Assembly (NCBI RefSeq): GCF_002161675.1
Contig: NZ_NFIH01000020.1
Coordinates: forward strand, 1-49,426
Reading direction: 5' to 3'
DNA: 49,426 bases
From: Pseudoflavonifractor sp. An44
Lineage (GTDB): Bacteria; Bacillota; Clostridia; Oscillospirales; Oscillospiraceae
Of this stretch, positions 1 to 7,313 are shown piece by piece. Numbering within the stretch: position 1 is the stretch's first letter; each line of letters opens with the position of its first letter. The position numbers and the translations under genes are program-made. Under the pieces are notes generated by a model. It was not told the origin of the DNA, ran no database searches, and saw only the letters and a list, made by a program, of their open reading frames with translations.

Positions 1-206
1 CTTTACCAGCAAGAAAGAACTTGTCCAGATGATCAGACATTACATCCACTATTACAACACCAGGAGAGTGCAGCGAAATCTGGGTGTGCTGACGCCTATG
101 GAAAAGCATGAACTGTATCTCGCTGCATAAAAAGCGGCCAGCAGCACATATAGGCTACTGGCCGGGAAAACTTTATATTTTTTCACTGTCCTCTTGACGG
201 GGAGCG
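1..206 (+). mobile_element. Right end of an IS3-family element (partial, cut by window edge)
   Basis: Positions 2-130 encode the last 42 residues of an IS3-family OrfB transposase (ending HELYLAA). They are almost identical to the C-terminus of the complete copy at 18345-19235, with one visible change (MIRHY here, MIQHY there). The terminal inverted repeat follows and runs to about 206. It matches the other copy up to GACGGGGAGC, but the final base is G where the full copy has the canonical A of a TG...CA end. The rest of the element lies outside the window. It is in inverted orientation relative to the copy at 18271-19986. Confidence 0.88.
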
Positions 207-244
207 GTTCATAATGGAACTTGGAGTCTCTCTTTCTTATGGGA

Positions 245-2863
245 TTACTTGCGCTCTATAATCACCTTGGCGATCTGGATGACGATGGTGGGGATGAGGG
301 CCAGGCCCACGATCTCGCCCAGATTGGCCACCCCAAAGGAGGGGGAGACCATGAACAGGGAGTTGAGACCGGGGACAAAGAGCACCAGCATCAGCAGCAC
401 CACACCAGCCAGAAACGCCCAGATGGAGGCCTTGTTGCTGGAGAACTTCAGCCGGAAGATGGACTCGGCGCCTCGGCAGTTGAAGCCGTGGAACAGGCGG
501 GCCAGAGTCAGAGTGGAGAAGGCCATGGTGGTAGCCAGAGCGGCGTCGCCAGTCTGATAGCCCAGATAGAAGGCAATCATGGTGACAATGGCGATGAGCA
601 GACCCTGGATGCCGATACGGACCAGCAGAGGCCGGGTGAGAATGGGCTCCTTGGGGTCACGGGGTTTCTGATTGAGCAGCCCACGGCGGGCGGGCTCCAT
701 GCCGATGGCGATGGCAGGCAGGGAGTCGGTGAGCAGGTTGATAAACAGCAGATGCACCGCCTCAAAGGGAGCGGGCAGGGCCATCAGGGAGGCGTACACC
801 ACGCAGAAGATACCAGCGGTGTTGCCGGAGAGCAGGAACTGAATGGCGTTTTTGATGTTGGCGTACACGCTGCGGCCGTTGACCACCGCCTTGACGATGG
901 TGGCGAAGTTGTCGTCGGCCAGAATCATGGAGGCGGCATCCTTGGACACCTCGGTGCCGGTGATGCCCATGGCCACGCCGATGTCGGCCTTTTTCAGGGC
1001 GGGGGCGTCGTTGACGCCGTCACCGGTCATGGACACGATGTTGCCCCGGCGCTGCCAGGCGTTGACGATGCGGATTTTGTGCTCCGGGGACACACGGGCG
1101 TAGACGGAGACAGAGGCCAGGCAGGCGTCCAGCTGCTCGTCGGTCATGTTGTCCAGCTCCACACCGGACAGGGCCTGATCGCCCTCCTGGAAGATGCCCA
1201 GCTGCTTGGCGATGGCGGTGGCGGTAATCTTGTGGTCACCGGTGATCATGATGGTGCGAATGCCGCCCTGCTTGGCGTCTGCCACGGCCTGAATGGCCTC
1301 GGGACGGGGCGGATCGATCATGGAGATGAGGCCCAGGAAGGTGAATTCCTGCTCATCGTCCAGGGACAGGGGACGAATGGCGTCCAGCTCCCGGTAGGCG
1401 AAGGCCAGCACACGCAGGCCCTCGGTGGACAGCTGGGTGTTGACCCGGCCGATCTCCTCTTTCATCTCCTGGGTCAGAGGCACCCGGCCCTCGCTGGTGA
1501 GCAGCCACTTGGAGCGGTCCAGCAGCACGTCCATGGCGCCCTTGGTGAAGAGGGTGGGCACGCCGTCAATGTCGTGGAGGGTACTCATGAGCTTGCGGTC
1601 GGAGTCAAAGGCCAGCTCGCCCAGACGGGGGTGCTGCACCCGGTAGGTCTCCTCTTCCACACCGAAGTGCTCGCCCAACATCACCAGGGCTACCTCGGTG
1701 GGGTCGCCGATGGAGGTGCCGGTCTCCTCCTCGTGGGTGGCGTCGCTGGCCAGCAGAGCGGCCTTCAGAAGCAGGCGCTGGACGTGGTTGGCCAGGTTCA
1801 AGTCCTTGCCCTCCACCAGAGCGCCGTCGGCGTACACCTTTTGGGGAGTCATCTTGTTCTGGGTCAGGGTGCCGGTCTTATCCGAGCAGATGACGGACAC
1901 GCAGCCCAGGCTCTCCACGGCCTTCAGGTCCTTCATGATGGCGTTTTGTTTGGCCATCTTCTGGGTGCCCATGGCCAGCACGATGGTGACGATGGAGGAC
2001 AGGGCCTCGGGGATGGCGGCCACGGCCAGAGCCACGGCAAACATCAGAGCGTCCAGAATCTCCATGTTGCTGCGGAACACGGACAGGCCAAAGACGATGG
2101 CGCAGATGACCATGATGACGATGGCCAGCTTGGCGCTGAAGTTGTCCAGGCTCTCCTGGAGGGGGGTCTTGCGCTGCTGGGTCTGATTCATCAACGTGGC
2201 GATCTTGCCCAGCTCGGTGTTCATGCCGGTGGCGGTGACCAGCACGGTGGCACGGCCATAGGTGACCAGGGAGCCGGAGAAGACCATGTTCTTCTGGTCG
2301 CCCAGAGCCACCTGGTCGGCGTGGATGACGTCGGCGGTCTTGTCCACGCCCTCGCTCTCACCGGTGAGGGAGCTCTCATTGACCTTTAGGGAGTAGTTTT
2401 CCAAAATGCGGCCGTCGGCCACCACCATGTCGCCGGCCTCCAGCAGCACGATGTCGCCGGGGACGATCTGGGTGGAGGGGATCTCCATGCGCTTGCCGTC
2501 CCGTAGCACTTTCGCTGTGGGGGAGGACATGGCTTTCAGGCTCTCCAGGGATTTTTCCGCCTTGAAGTACTGCACGGTACCCAGAATGGCGTTGAGAATG
2601 AGCACGGCGATGATGACGATGGTGCTCTCCAGATTGCCGGAGGCGGCGGAGATGAGGGCGGCGATGATGAGGATGATCACCAGTAGGTCTTTGAACTGCT
2701 CGGCAAAGACCTGGAGCACACTCTTTTTCTCACCCTCAGCCAGCTGGTTGGGGCCGAACTGCTGGGTCCGGGCTTGGGCTTCCTGGCCAGACAGTCCGTT
2801 GGAACTGGCTTTTTGAGTCTCCAGGGCCTGCTGTGGGGTTTGTTTGTAGTAGGCGTCTGTCAT
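245..2863 (-). CDS. Calcium/manganese-type P-type ATPase (P2 family)
   Basis: Membrane cation pump of 872 residues. Visible features are an N-terminal cation ATPase domain, an actuator domain with the TGES loop, the phosphorylation motif SDKTGTLTQNK, the MITGDHKITA and TGDGVNDAPALKKAD hinge motifs, and a C-terminal helix motif LLTDSLPAIAIGMEP typical of the Ca2+-ATPase (PMR1/SERCA-like) group. The M4 ion-site motif is IPEALSSIV rather than the PEGLPAV of animal SERCA. The ATG at 2863 is chosen because GGAAGG precedes it at good spacing; the open frame extends further upstream, but into the riboswitch. The 5' leader carries a yybP-ykoY manganese riboswitch, so the physiological substrate may be Mn2+ (export) or Ca2+ under Mn2+ control. 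Family is secure; the ion is inferred. Confidence 0.93.
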   Translation of the reverse strand: MTDAYYKQTPQQALETQKASSNGLSGQEAQARTQQFGPNQLAEGEKKSVLQVFAEQFKDLLVIILIIAALISAASGNLESTIVIIAVLILNAILGTVQYFKAEKSLESLKAMSSPTAKVLRDGKRMEIPSTQIVPGDIVLLEAGDMVVADGRILENYSLKVNESSLTGESEGVDKTADVIHADQVALGDQKNMVFSGSLVTYGRATVLVTATGMNTELGKIATLMNQTQQRKTPLQESLDNFSAKLAIVIMVICAIVFGLSVFRSNMEILDALMFAVALAVAAIPEALSSIVTIVLAMGTQKMAKQNAIMKDLKAVESLGCVSVICSDKTGTLTQNKMTPQKVYADGALVEGKDLNLANHVQRLLLKAALLASDATHEEETGTSIGDPTEVALVMLGEHFGVEEETYRVQHPRLGELAFDSDRKLMSTLHDIDGVPTLFTKGAMDVLLDRSKWLLTSEGRVPLTQEMKEEIGRVNTQLSTEGLRVLAFAYRELDAIRPLSLDDEQEFTFLGLISMIDPPRPEAIQAVADAKQGGIRTIMITGDHKITATAIAKQLGIFQEGDQALSGVELDNMTDEQLDACLASVSVYARVSPEHKIRIVNAWQRRGNIVSMTGDGVNDAPALKKADIGVAMGITGTEVSKDAASMILADDNFATIVKAVVNGRSVYANIKNAIQFLLSGNTAGIFCVVYASLMALPAPFEAVHLLFINLLTDSLPAIAIGMEPARRGLLNQKPRDPKEPILTRPLLVRIGIQGLLIAIVTMIAFYLGYQTGDAALATTMAFSTLTLARLFHGFNCRGAESIFRLKFSSNKASIWAFLAGVVLLMLVLFVPGLNSLFMVSPSFGVANLGEIVGLALIPTIVIQIAKVIIERK

Positions 2864-2895
2864 TGGTATTCCTTCCTTCCATGTGTTGAGTTGGG

Positions 2896-2951
2896 GGCGG
2901 AGAGGCAAAATAAAAAAGACCCTCCGCCAACTGCCCGCAAAGCGACAGTTG
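2896..2951 (-). terminator. Riboswitch expression platform (terminator/antiterminator hairpins)
   Basis: Between the aptamer and the ATPase ribosome binding site, the minus strand folds a hairpin at 2951-2928 (CAACTGTCG / CGGGCAGTTG), then a U-rich stretch TTTTTTATTTT at 2917-2907. A second possible stem pairs GGCGGAG with CTCCGCC (2928-2896) across that U-rich loop. CAACTG of the first hairpin can instead pair with CAGTTG at the start of the aptamer P1, so P1 extension and this hairpin are mutually exclusive. This fits transcriptional control; which fold is the ON state is inference. Confidence 0.6.
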
Positions 2952-3052
2952 TCGAAAAGTCTTGTTACCACACAGGGTGCATACCGCCAGGCCAGCACGC
3001 TGACCGAGGTGTTGACGGCATAGCTTCAAACTACTCCCTTTTCAACTGCCGT
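2951..3052 (-). ncRNA. yybP-ykoY manganese riboswitch aptamer
   Basis: Read on the minus strand, the ATPase leader contains GAAAAGGGAGTAG, then GCCGTCAACAC, and ends AACAAGACTTTTC. These match the conserved core of the yybP-ykoY family (GGGAGUAG near the 5' end, CAAGAC before the closing strand). P1 closes by pairing GTTGAAAAG (about 3046-3038) with CTTTTCGAC (about 2959-2951). The family is known to sense Mn2+ and often sits upstream of P-type ATPases and TerC/UPF0016 exporters. A covariance-model search (Rfam RF00080) would settle it. Confidence 0.85.
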
Positions 3053-3053
3053 C

Positions 3054-3082
3054 ATTCTATCATGGGGGTGTGAGAAAGTCAA
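3054..3082 (-). promoter_or_regulatory. Sigma-A promoter of riboswitch-ATPase unit
   Basis: Minus strand -35 TTGACT (3082-3077), 17-bp spacer, -10 TAGAAT (3059-3054). Transcription would start a few bases before the riboswitch P1 stem. Confidence 0.75.
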
Positions 3083-3150
3083 GGATGAATTTCCCTTTGC
3101 CCAGGGTGGACGGAGGTACCTTCTCAGTATTTCCAGAGAATAGGGGCAGT

Positions 3151-3184
3151 AAACGGGAGCAGCGTGCCATCGCCGCTCCCGTTT
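3151..3184 (-). terminator. Probable terminator after asnB
   Basis: Inverted repeat AAACGGGAGC / GCTCCCGTTT just past the asnB stop codon. The U-tract is short (TTTACTG), so efficiency is uncertain. Confidence 0.6.
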
Positions 3185-3189
3185 CCAGG

Positions 3190-4767
3190 TTACAGCCCGC
3201 TGTTTCCATAGTTGGACAGCACCCGGGCGGAGGGGTCGTCCACGTTGCACCCCGGCCAGGTCTTGTTGGGCATCCAGAAGTCAGTGACCATCTGGCTCTG
3301 GCCGGGATAGTGGGCTTCAAACAGTTCCCGGTAGAGCAGAGACTCCTTGGTGAAGGGCTGGGCGTGGGTGTAGGCCTTGCGCCGAGCCTGGAACTCTTGG
3401 TCGGTGTAGCAGGTCTCTGCATAGGCTTTCAGGTCGTCCACCATGGAGTGGCCCACGGCGTCGGAGAAAGCCGCCTTCTCCCGGTAGAGAATGTGCAGAG
3501 GCAGCCAATCCCCTTCAAATGCACGGCGTAGCAAGTATTTTCCCTTGCCATAGGTGTTGCACTTCAGACGGGGGTCAATGGCCATCACATAGCGCACAAA
3601 GTCCAGGTCACCAAAGGGCACCCGGGCCTCCAGAGCGTTCACCGAGATGCACCGGTCTGCCCGCAGTACGTCGTACATGTGGATTTCCCGAATCCGCTTG
3701 GCGGCCTCCTTCTGGAAGGCCTGGGCGGAGGGGGCGAAGTCGGTGTACTTGTAGCCGAACAGCTCGTCGGAGATCTCCCCGGTGAGGAGCACCCGGATGT
3801 CCGTGCGTTCATGGATGGCCTTGCACAGCAGATACATGCCAATGCTGGCCCGGATGGTGGTGATGTCATAGGTGGCCAGCAGCTCCACCACCGGCTCCAG
3901 GGCGGTGAGCACATCCTGCCGGGTGATGATGACCTCGGTGTGGTCGCTGCCGATGTAGTCGGCCACCTCCCGGGCGTATTTCAGGTCGATGGCATCCCGG
4001 TCCATGCCGATGGCAAAGGTGCGGATGGGAGTGGGGGACGCTTTGGCGGCGACTGCGCACACCAGAGAGGAGTCCAGCCCGCCGCTGAGGAGAAAGCCCA
4101 CCGGGGCGTCGGACACCAGGCGTTTTTGAATCCCAGCCACCAGCTTTTCCCGGATGTTGGTGCAGATGGTGTCCAGGTCTCCCTCCACCACCTGGTCCAC
4201 GCGGGTCATGTCCGCATAGCGCACAAACTGTCCGTCCAGATAGTAGTGGCCAGGGGGGAAGGGGAGAATGCGGCCCACCAGCCCCACCAGGTTTTTGGGC
4301 TCGCTGGCAAAGAGAATGGCCCCGGCCTGGTCGTAGCCGTAGTATAGGGGACGAATGCCCAGAGGGTCCCGGGCGGCGATCACGTGGCCACCCTGGGTGT
4401 CCAGAATGATACAGGCAAACTCCGCATCCAGCTGGGCAAACAGGTCCACTCCGTGCTCGAAATAGAGGGGGAGGAGAATCTCACAGTCGGATTGGCTCTG
4501 AAAGGTGTATTTATCCTTGAGTTGTTCCCGTATGGCCTCAAAGCCGTATAGTTCCCCGTTGCACACCCCATAGCAGCCATGGAGAACGAAGGGCTGCATT
4601 CCCTGGGGCTGTAGCCCCATAATGGCCAGGCGGTGGAAGCCCAGCAGCCCCATTCCGGTGTCCACAATGCGGGAGTTGTCCGGGCCCCGGGACTTGGTTT
4701 TGTAGAAGCCTTGGGTAAATGCCGTCACGTCAGCGTTTGGGGTGCAATATCCCATAATGGAACACAT
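3190..4767 (-). CDS. asnB: Asparagine synthase (glutamine-hydrolysing)
   Basis: Cytosolic enzyme making asparagine from aspartate, glutamine and ATP; 525 residues. The start at 4767 gives MCSIMGYC, placing the catalytic Cys at position 2 so that Met removal exposes it, as class II glutamine amidotransferases require. An upstream in-frame start would bury it. AAGGAGG lies 9 bases before this ATG. The N-terminal glutaminase domain (about 1-200) is followed by an ATP-pyrophosphatase synthetase domain with the PP-loop LLSGGLDSSLV. It is about 30 residues shorter than E. coli AsnB. It lies 81 bp downstream of the glutamine synthetase gene in the same direction, with a perfect 17-bp hairpin in the gap, so the two may form an attenuated operon supplying and using glutamine. 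Confidence 0.94.
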   Translation of the reverse strand: MCSIMGYCTPNADVTAFTQGFYKTKSRGPDNSRIVDTGMGLLGFHRLAIMGLQPQGMQPFVLHGCYGVCNGELYGFEAIREQLKDKYTFQSQSDCEILLPLYFEHGVDLFAQLDAEFACIILDTQGGHVIAARDPLGIRPLYYGYDQAGAILFASEPKNLVGLVGRILPFPPGHYYLDGQFVRYADMTRVDQVVEGDLDTICTNIREKLVAGIQKRLVSDAPVGFLLSGGLDSSLVCAVAAKASPTPIRTFAIGMDRDAIDLKYAREVADYIGSDHTEVIITRQDVLTALEPVVELLATYDITTIRASIGMYLLCKAIHERTDIRVLLTGEISDELFGYKYTDFAPSAQAFQKEAAKRIREIHMYDVLRADRCISVNALEARVPFGDLDFVRYVMAIDPRLKCNTYGKGKYLLRRAFEGDWLPLHILYREKAAFSDAVGHSMVDDLKAYAETCYTDQEFQARRKAYTHAQPFTKESLLYRELFEAHYPGQSQMVTDFWMPNKTWPGCNVDDPSARVLSNYGNSGL

Positions 4768-4785
4768 GTTGATGCCTCCTTGTGC

Positions 4786-4823
4786 GCCTGTGCCCATACC
4801 TCGGTGGAGGTATGGGCACAGGC
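4786..4823 (-). repeat. Perfect 17-bp inverted repeat between glnN and asnB
   Basis: GCCTGTGCCCATACCTC and its exact complement flank a 4-base loop (GGTG/CACC). The hairpin sits in the 81-bp gap. It has no U-tract on the minus strand: the asnB ribosome binding site follows about 6 bases later. It could be an RNA-stability or processing element, a weak terminator, or a modulator of asnB translation. Confidence 0.8.
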
Positions 4824-4848
4824 ATGTATATTCAAATAGGTATCGTGA

Positions 4849-6948
4849 TTACCGAACCCCGAACAGCAGCTGTCCGTAGGAGGGGTAGGGCCAGAAGGAA
4901 CTGGCGGTGATGGTCTCGGCCTGGTCCACCGCCTGGCGCAGCTGGACCATGGCGGGGAGCATCTTGTCCCGCACCGCCTCCGAGGTGGCGGTGACATCTT
5001 CCATCTGCTCCACGCGGTCCGTCACCACCTCCAGGGCTTCCATGCCCTGGGCGATCTGGTCGGTGAGGGTGCTCAGCTGTTCCAGCAGCTTGATCTCGTG
5101 GGTGCAGCGCAGAGTGTCCACCACACTGCGCTTGGCAGCAATGCCCTGGGCCACATGGGTGGCGTAGCTCTGGACGGCGGGGAGAATGTCCTGGCGGGCC
5201 ATGTCGATCATGGTGTTGGCCTCGATTTCCACCGTCTTGCAGTAGTTGTCCAGCATGATCTCACAGCGGGAGTGGAGCTCGGGCACGGAGAATACCCCAT
5301 GGCGGGTGAGCATCTCCACGTTTTTCTCGTGGAGTAGGTAGGGCATACAGTCGGCGGTGGTGGGCAGGTTGAGCAGCCCACGGGCTTTCGCCTCTTCAAT
5401 CCAGCTCTCATCGTAGCCGTTGCCGTCAAAGAGAATGCGCTTGTGCTGGCGAATGACGTCCCGGAGAATGTGGTGGATTTCCGCCACCCGATCCTGGGCC
5501 TGTTCCAGGCGGTCGGCGTACTGGCGCAGGGACTCCGCCACAGCGGCGTTGAGCATCATGTTGGCGCAGGCGATGGAGTTGGAGGAGCCCAACATGCGGA
5601 ACTCAAACTTGTTGCCGGTGAAGGCGAAGGGGGAGGTGCGGTTGCGGTCAGTGGTGTCCCGGGGCAGCGGGGGCAGGGCGTGGACCCCCAGCTTGACGCG
5701 CTCGGCCTGGGGGGCGGTGTACTGGCTGCCCTCCTCCATGGACTTGAGAATGCCGGACAGCTCATCCCCCAGGAAGATGGACACCACGGCGGGGGGCGCT
5801 TCATGGGCGCCCAGGCGGTGGTCGTTGCCAGCGGTGGCCACAGACAGCCGCAGCAGATCCTGGTAGTCGTCCACCGCCTGGATGACGGCACACAGGAAGA
5901 GGAGGAACCGGGTGTTCTCGTGGGGCTTGTCGCCGGGGGAGAGGAGGTTCACTCCGGTGTTGGTGGCCATGGACCAGTTGTTGTGCTTGCCCGAGCCATT
6001 GACTCCGGCAAAGGGCTTTTCGTGGAGCAGACACACCAGGCCGTGCTTGGCGGCCACCTTCTGCATGATCTCCATGGTCAGCTGGTTGTGGTCGGTGGCA
6101 ATGTTGGTGGTGGTGTAGATGGGGGCCAGCTCGTGCTGCGCGGGAGCCACCTCGTTGTGCTGGGTCTTGGCCAGAATGCCCAACTTCCACAGCTCTTCGT
6201 TGAGTTCCTCCATGTAGGCGGCCACCCGCTCCTTGATGTTGCCGAAATAGTGGTCGTTGAGCTCCTGCCCCTTGGGGGAGCGGGCGCCGAAGAGGGTGCG
6301 CCCGGTGTAGATGAGGTCGGGCCGCTGGTCGTACAGCTTCCGGTCCACCAGGAAATACTCCTGTTCCGGGCCCACCGAGGTGCGCACCGACTTCACATCG
6401 GTGTCCCCCAGCAGATGGAGCACCCGCAGAGCCTGGCGGTTCAAAGCCTCCATGGAGCGCAGCAGGGGGGTCTTCTTGTCCAGTGCCTCGCCGCCGTAGG
6501 AGCAGAAGGCGGTGGGAATGCACAACGTCTTGCCCTTGATGAAGGCGTAAGAGGTGGGGTCCCAGGCGGTGTAGCCCCGGGCCTCAAAGGTGGCTCGCAG
6601 CCCGCCGGAAGGGAAGGAGGAGGCGTCGGGCTCCCCTCGGATGAGCTCCTTGCCGGAAAACTCCATAATCACGCCGCCATCCGGGGCGGGGGAGATGAAG
6701 CTGTCGTGCTTCTCGGCGGTGACGCCGGTCATGGGCTGGAACCAGTGGGTAAAGTGGGTGGCACCCTGCTCCACCGCCCAGTCCCGCATGGCGGCGGCCA
6801 CCACATTGGCCACGGGCAGGTCCAGGGGCGTTCCCTCCTCCATGGTACAGCGCAGGGAACGGTAAATATCTTGAGGAAGGCGGGCCTTCATCACACGCTG
6901 GTCAAATACCTGACTTCCAAAATAGCTGGGCACGTTCGTCATGTTCAT
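4849..6948 (-). CDS. glnN: Type III glutamine synthetase
   Basis: Cytosolic enzyme condensing ammonia and glutamate with ATP to glutamine. The length of 699 residues is typical of GSIII and far longer than GSI (about 470). Recognisable blocks are the N-terminal [16 protein letters not shown] segment, the active-site [10 protein letters not shown], and [20 protein letters not shown] in the ATP/glutamate site. Two nearby starts are possible (ATG 6948 giving MNMTN, or ATG 6942 giving MTNVP). 6948 suits the GGAGAGG ribosome binding site better. The gene is divergent from gltB; together with gltBD it forms the GS/GOGAT ammonia-assimilation route. Its leader carries a terminator-like hairpin, suggesting antitermination or attenuation control. 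Confidence 0.95.
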   Translation of the reverse strand: MNMTNVPSYFGSQVFDQRVMKARLPQDIYRSLRCTMEEGTPLDLPVANVVAAAMRDWAVEQGATHFTHWFQPMTGVTAEKHDSFISPAPDGGVIMEFSGKELIRGEPDASSFPSGGLRATFEARGYTAWDPTSYAFIKGKTLCIPTAFCSYGGEALDKKTPLLRSMEALNRQALRVLHLLGDTDVKSVRTSVGPEQEYFLVDRKLYDQRPDLIYTGRTLFGARSPKGQELNDHYFGNIKERVAAYMEELNEELWKLGILAKTQHNEVAPAQHELAPIYTTTNIATDHNQLTMEIMQKVAAKHGLVCLLHEKPFAGVNGSGKHNNWSMATNTGVNLLSPGDKPHENTRFLLFLCAVIQAVDDYQDLLRLSVATAGNDHRLGAHEAPPAVVSIFLGDELSGILKSMEEGSQYTAPQAERVKLGVHALPPLPRDTTDRNRTSPFAFTGNKFEFRMLGSSNSIACANMMLNAAVAESLRQYADRLEQAQDRVAEIHHILRDVIRQHKRILFDGNGYDESWIEEAKARGLLNLPTTADCMPYLLHEKNVEMLTRHGVFSVPELHSRCEIMLDNYCKTVEIEANTMIDMARQDILPAVQSYATHVAQGIAAKRSVVDTLRCTHEIKLLEQLSTLTDQIAQGMEALEVVTDRVEQMEDVTATSEAVRDKMLPAMVQLRQAVDQAETITASSFWPYPSYGQLLFGVR

Positions 6949-6960
6949 CCATCCTCTCCA

Positions 6961-7017
6961 GAAAATAAAAACGGACAGCGACGTCATAGAACTGAGCTCC
7001 ATGACGTCGTTGTCCGT
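6961..7017 (-). terminator. Leader terminator-like hairpin upstream of glnN
   Basis: On the minus strand ACGGACAACGACGTCAT (7017-7001) pairs with ATGACGTCGCTGTCCGT (6987-6971): 16 of 17 positions complementary and the last a wobble. The loop is 13 nt and is directly followed by TTTTTATTTT. It starts about 10 nt after the predicted transcription start and ends before the ribosome binding site. That is the geometry of an intrinsic terminator inside a 5' leader, implying conditional read-through. Confidence 0.8.
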
Positions 7018-7028
7018 TGGATGGGCTT

Positions 7029-7057
7029 ATGATACGCCCCGTTTTCGCCAAAGTCAA
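7029..7057 (-). promoter_or_regulatory. Sigma-A promoter of glnN
   Basis: Minus strand -35 TTGACT (7057-7052), 17-bp spacer, -10 TATCAT (7034-7029). Confidence 0.8.
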
Positions 7058-7132
7058 GTGTGAAAATGCTGCAAAGTGAAGTGGCTGTTTCTGGCAGAAA
7101 CTTGTGAAAACTGCCATTTGTGTTCCAGGGGG

Positions 7133-7162
7133 TTGACAAGCTCCGGGGGTGTGTCGTATACT
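7133..7162 (+). promoter_or_regulatory. Sigma-A promoter of gltBD
   Basis: -35 TTGACA (7133-7138), 18-bp spacer, -10 TATACT (7157-7162). Divergent from the glnN promoter, about 75 bp apart. It gives a leader of roughly 145 nt. Confidence 0.8.
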
Positions 7163-7219
7163 TTAACGAAATAAATAGTCCGCGCACGGCGCACGGATGT
7201 ATTTACAAATACGAGATTG

Positions 7220-7287
7220 ACAAGGGTGTCAAGGAATCCCACGGACAAGGTGGTCTGAGGGTTCTTTGGCGCCCTTGTGTTCGTTTT
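7220..7287 (+). terminator. Long leader hairpin upstream of gltB
   Basis: ACAAGGGTGTCAAGGAATCC (7220-7239) pairs continuously with 7259-7278 (20 bp, four G-U wobbles) and is followed by the U-rich GTTCGTTTT. The loop can form a small inner stem GGAC/GUCU closing the hexaloop AAGGUG, which has A at position 1 and G at position 4, as in ANTAR-type antiterminator target loops. The outer stem is seen directly; the ANTAR link is a hypothesis. Confidence 0.55.
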
Positions 7288-7313
7288 ACAGATATTCCAA
7301 AGGGGGAGTCACC

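Noticed and set aside
221-2389. A 722-codon plus-strand frame opposite the P-type ATPase
   Set aside because: Shadow of the ATPase in GC-rich DNA: low-complexity Gly/His/Gln sequence and no ribosome binding site.
4786-4848. T-box leader for asnB
   Set aside because: No specifier loop, no T-box sequence (UGGNACC) and the space is too short.
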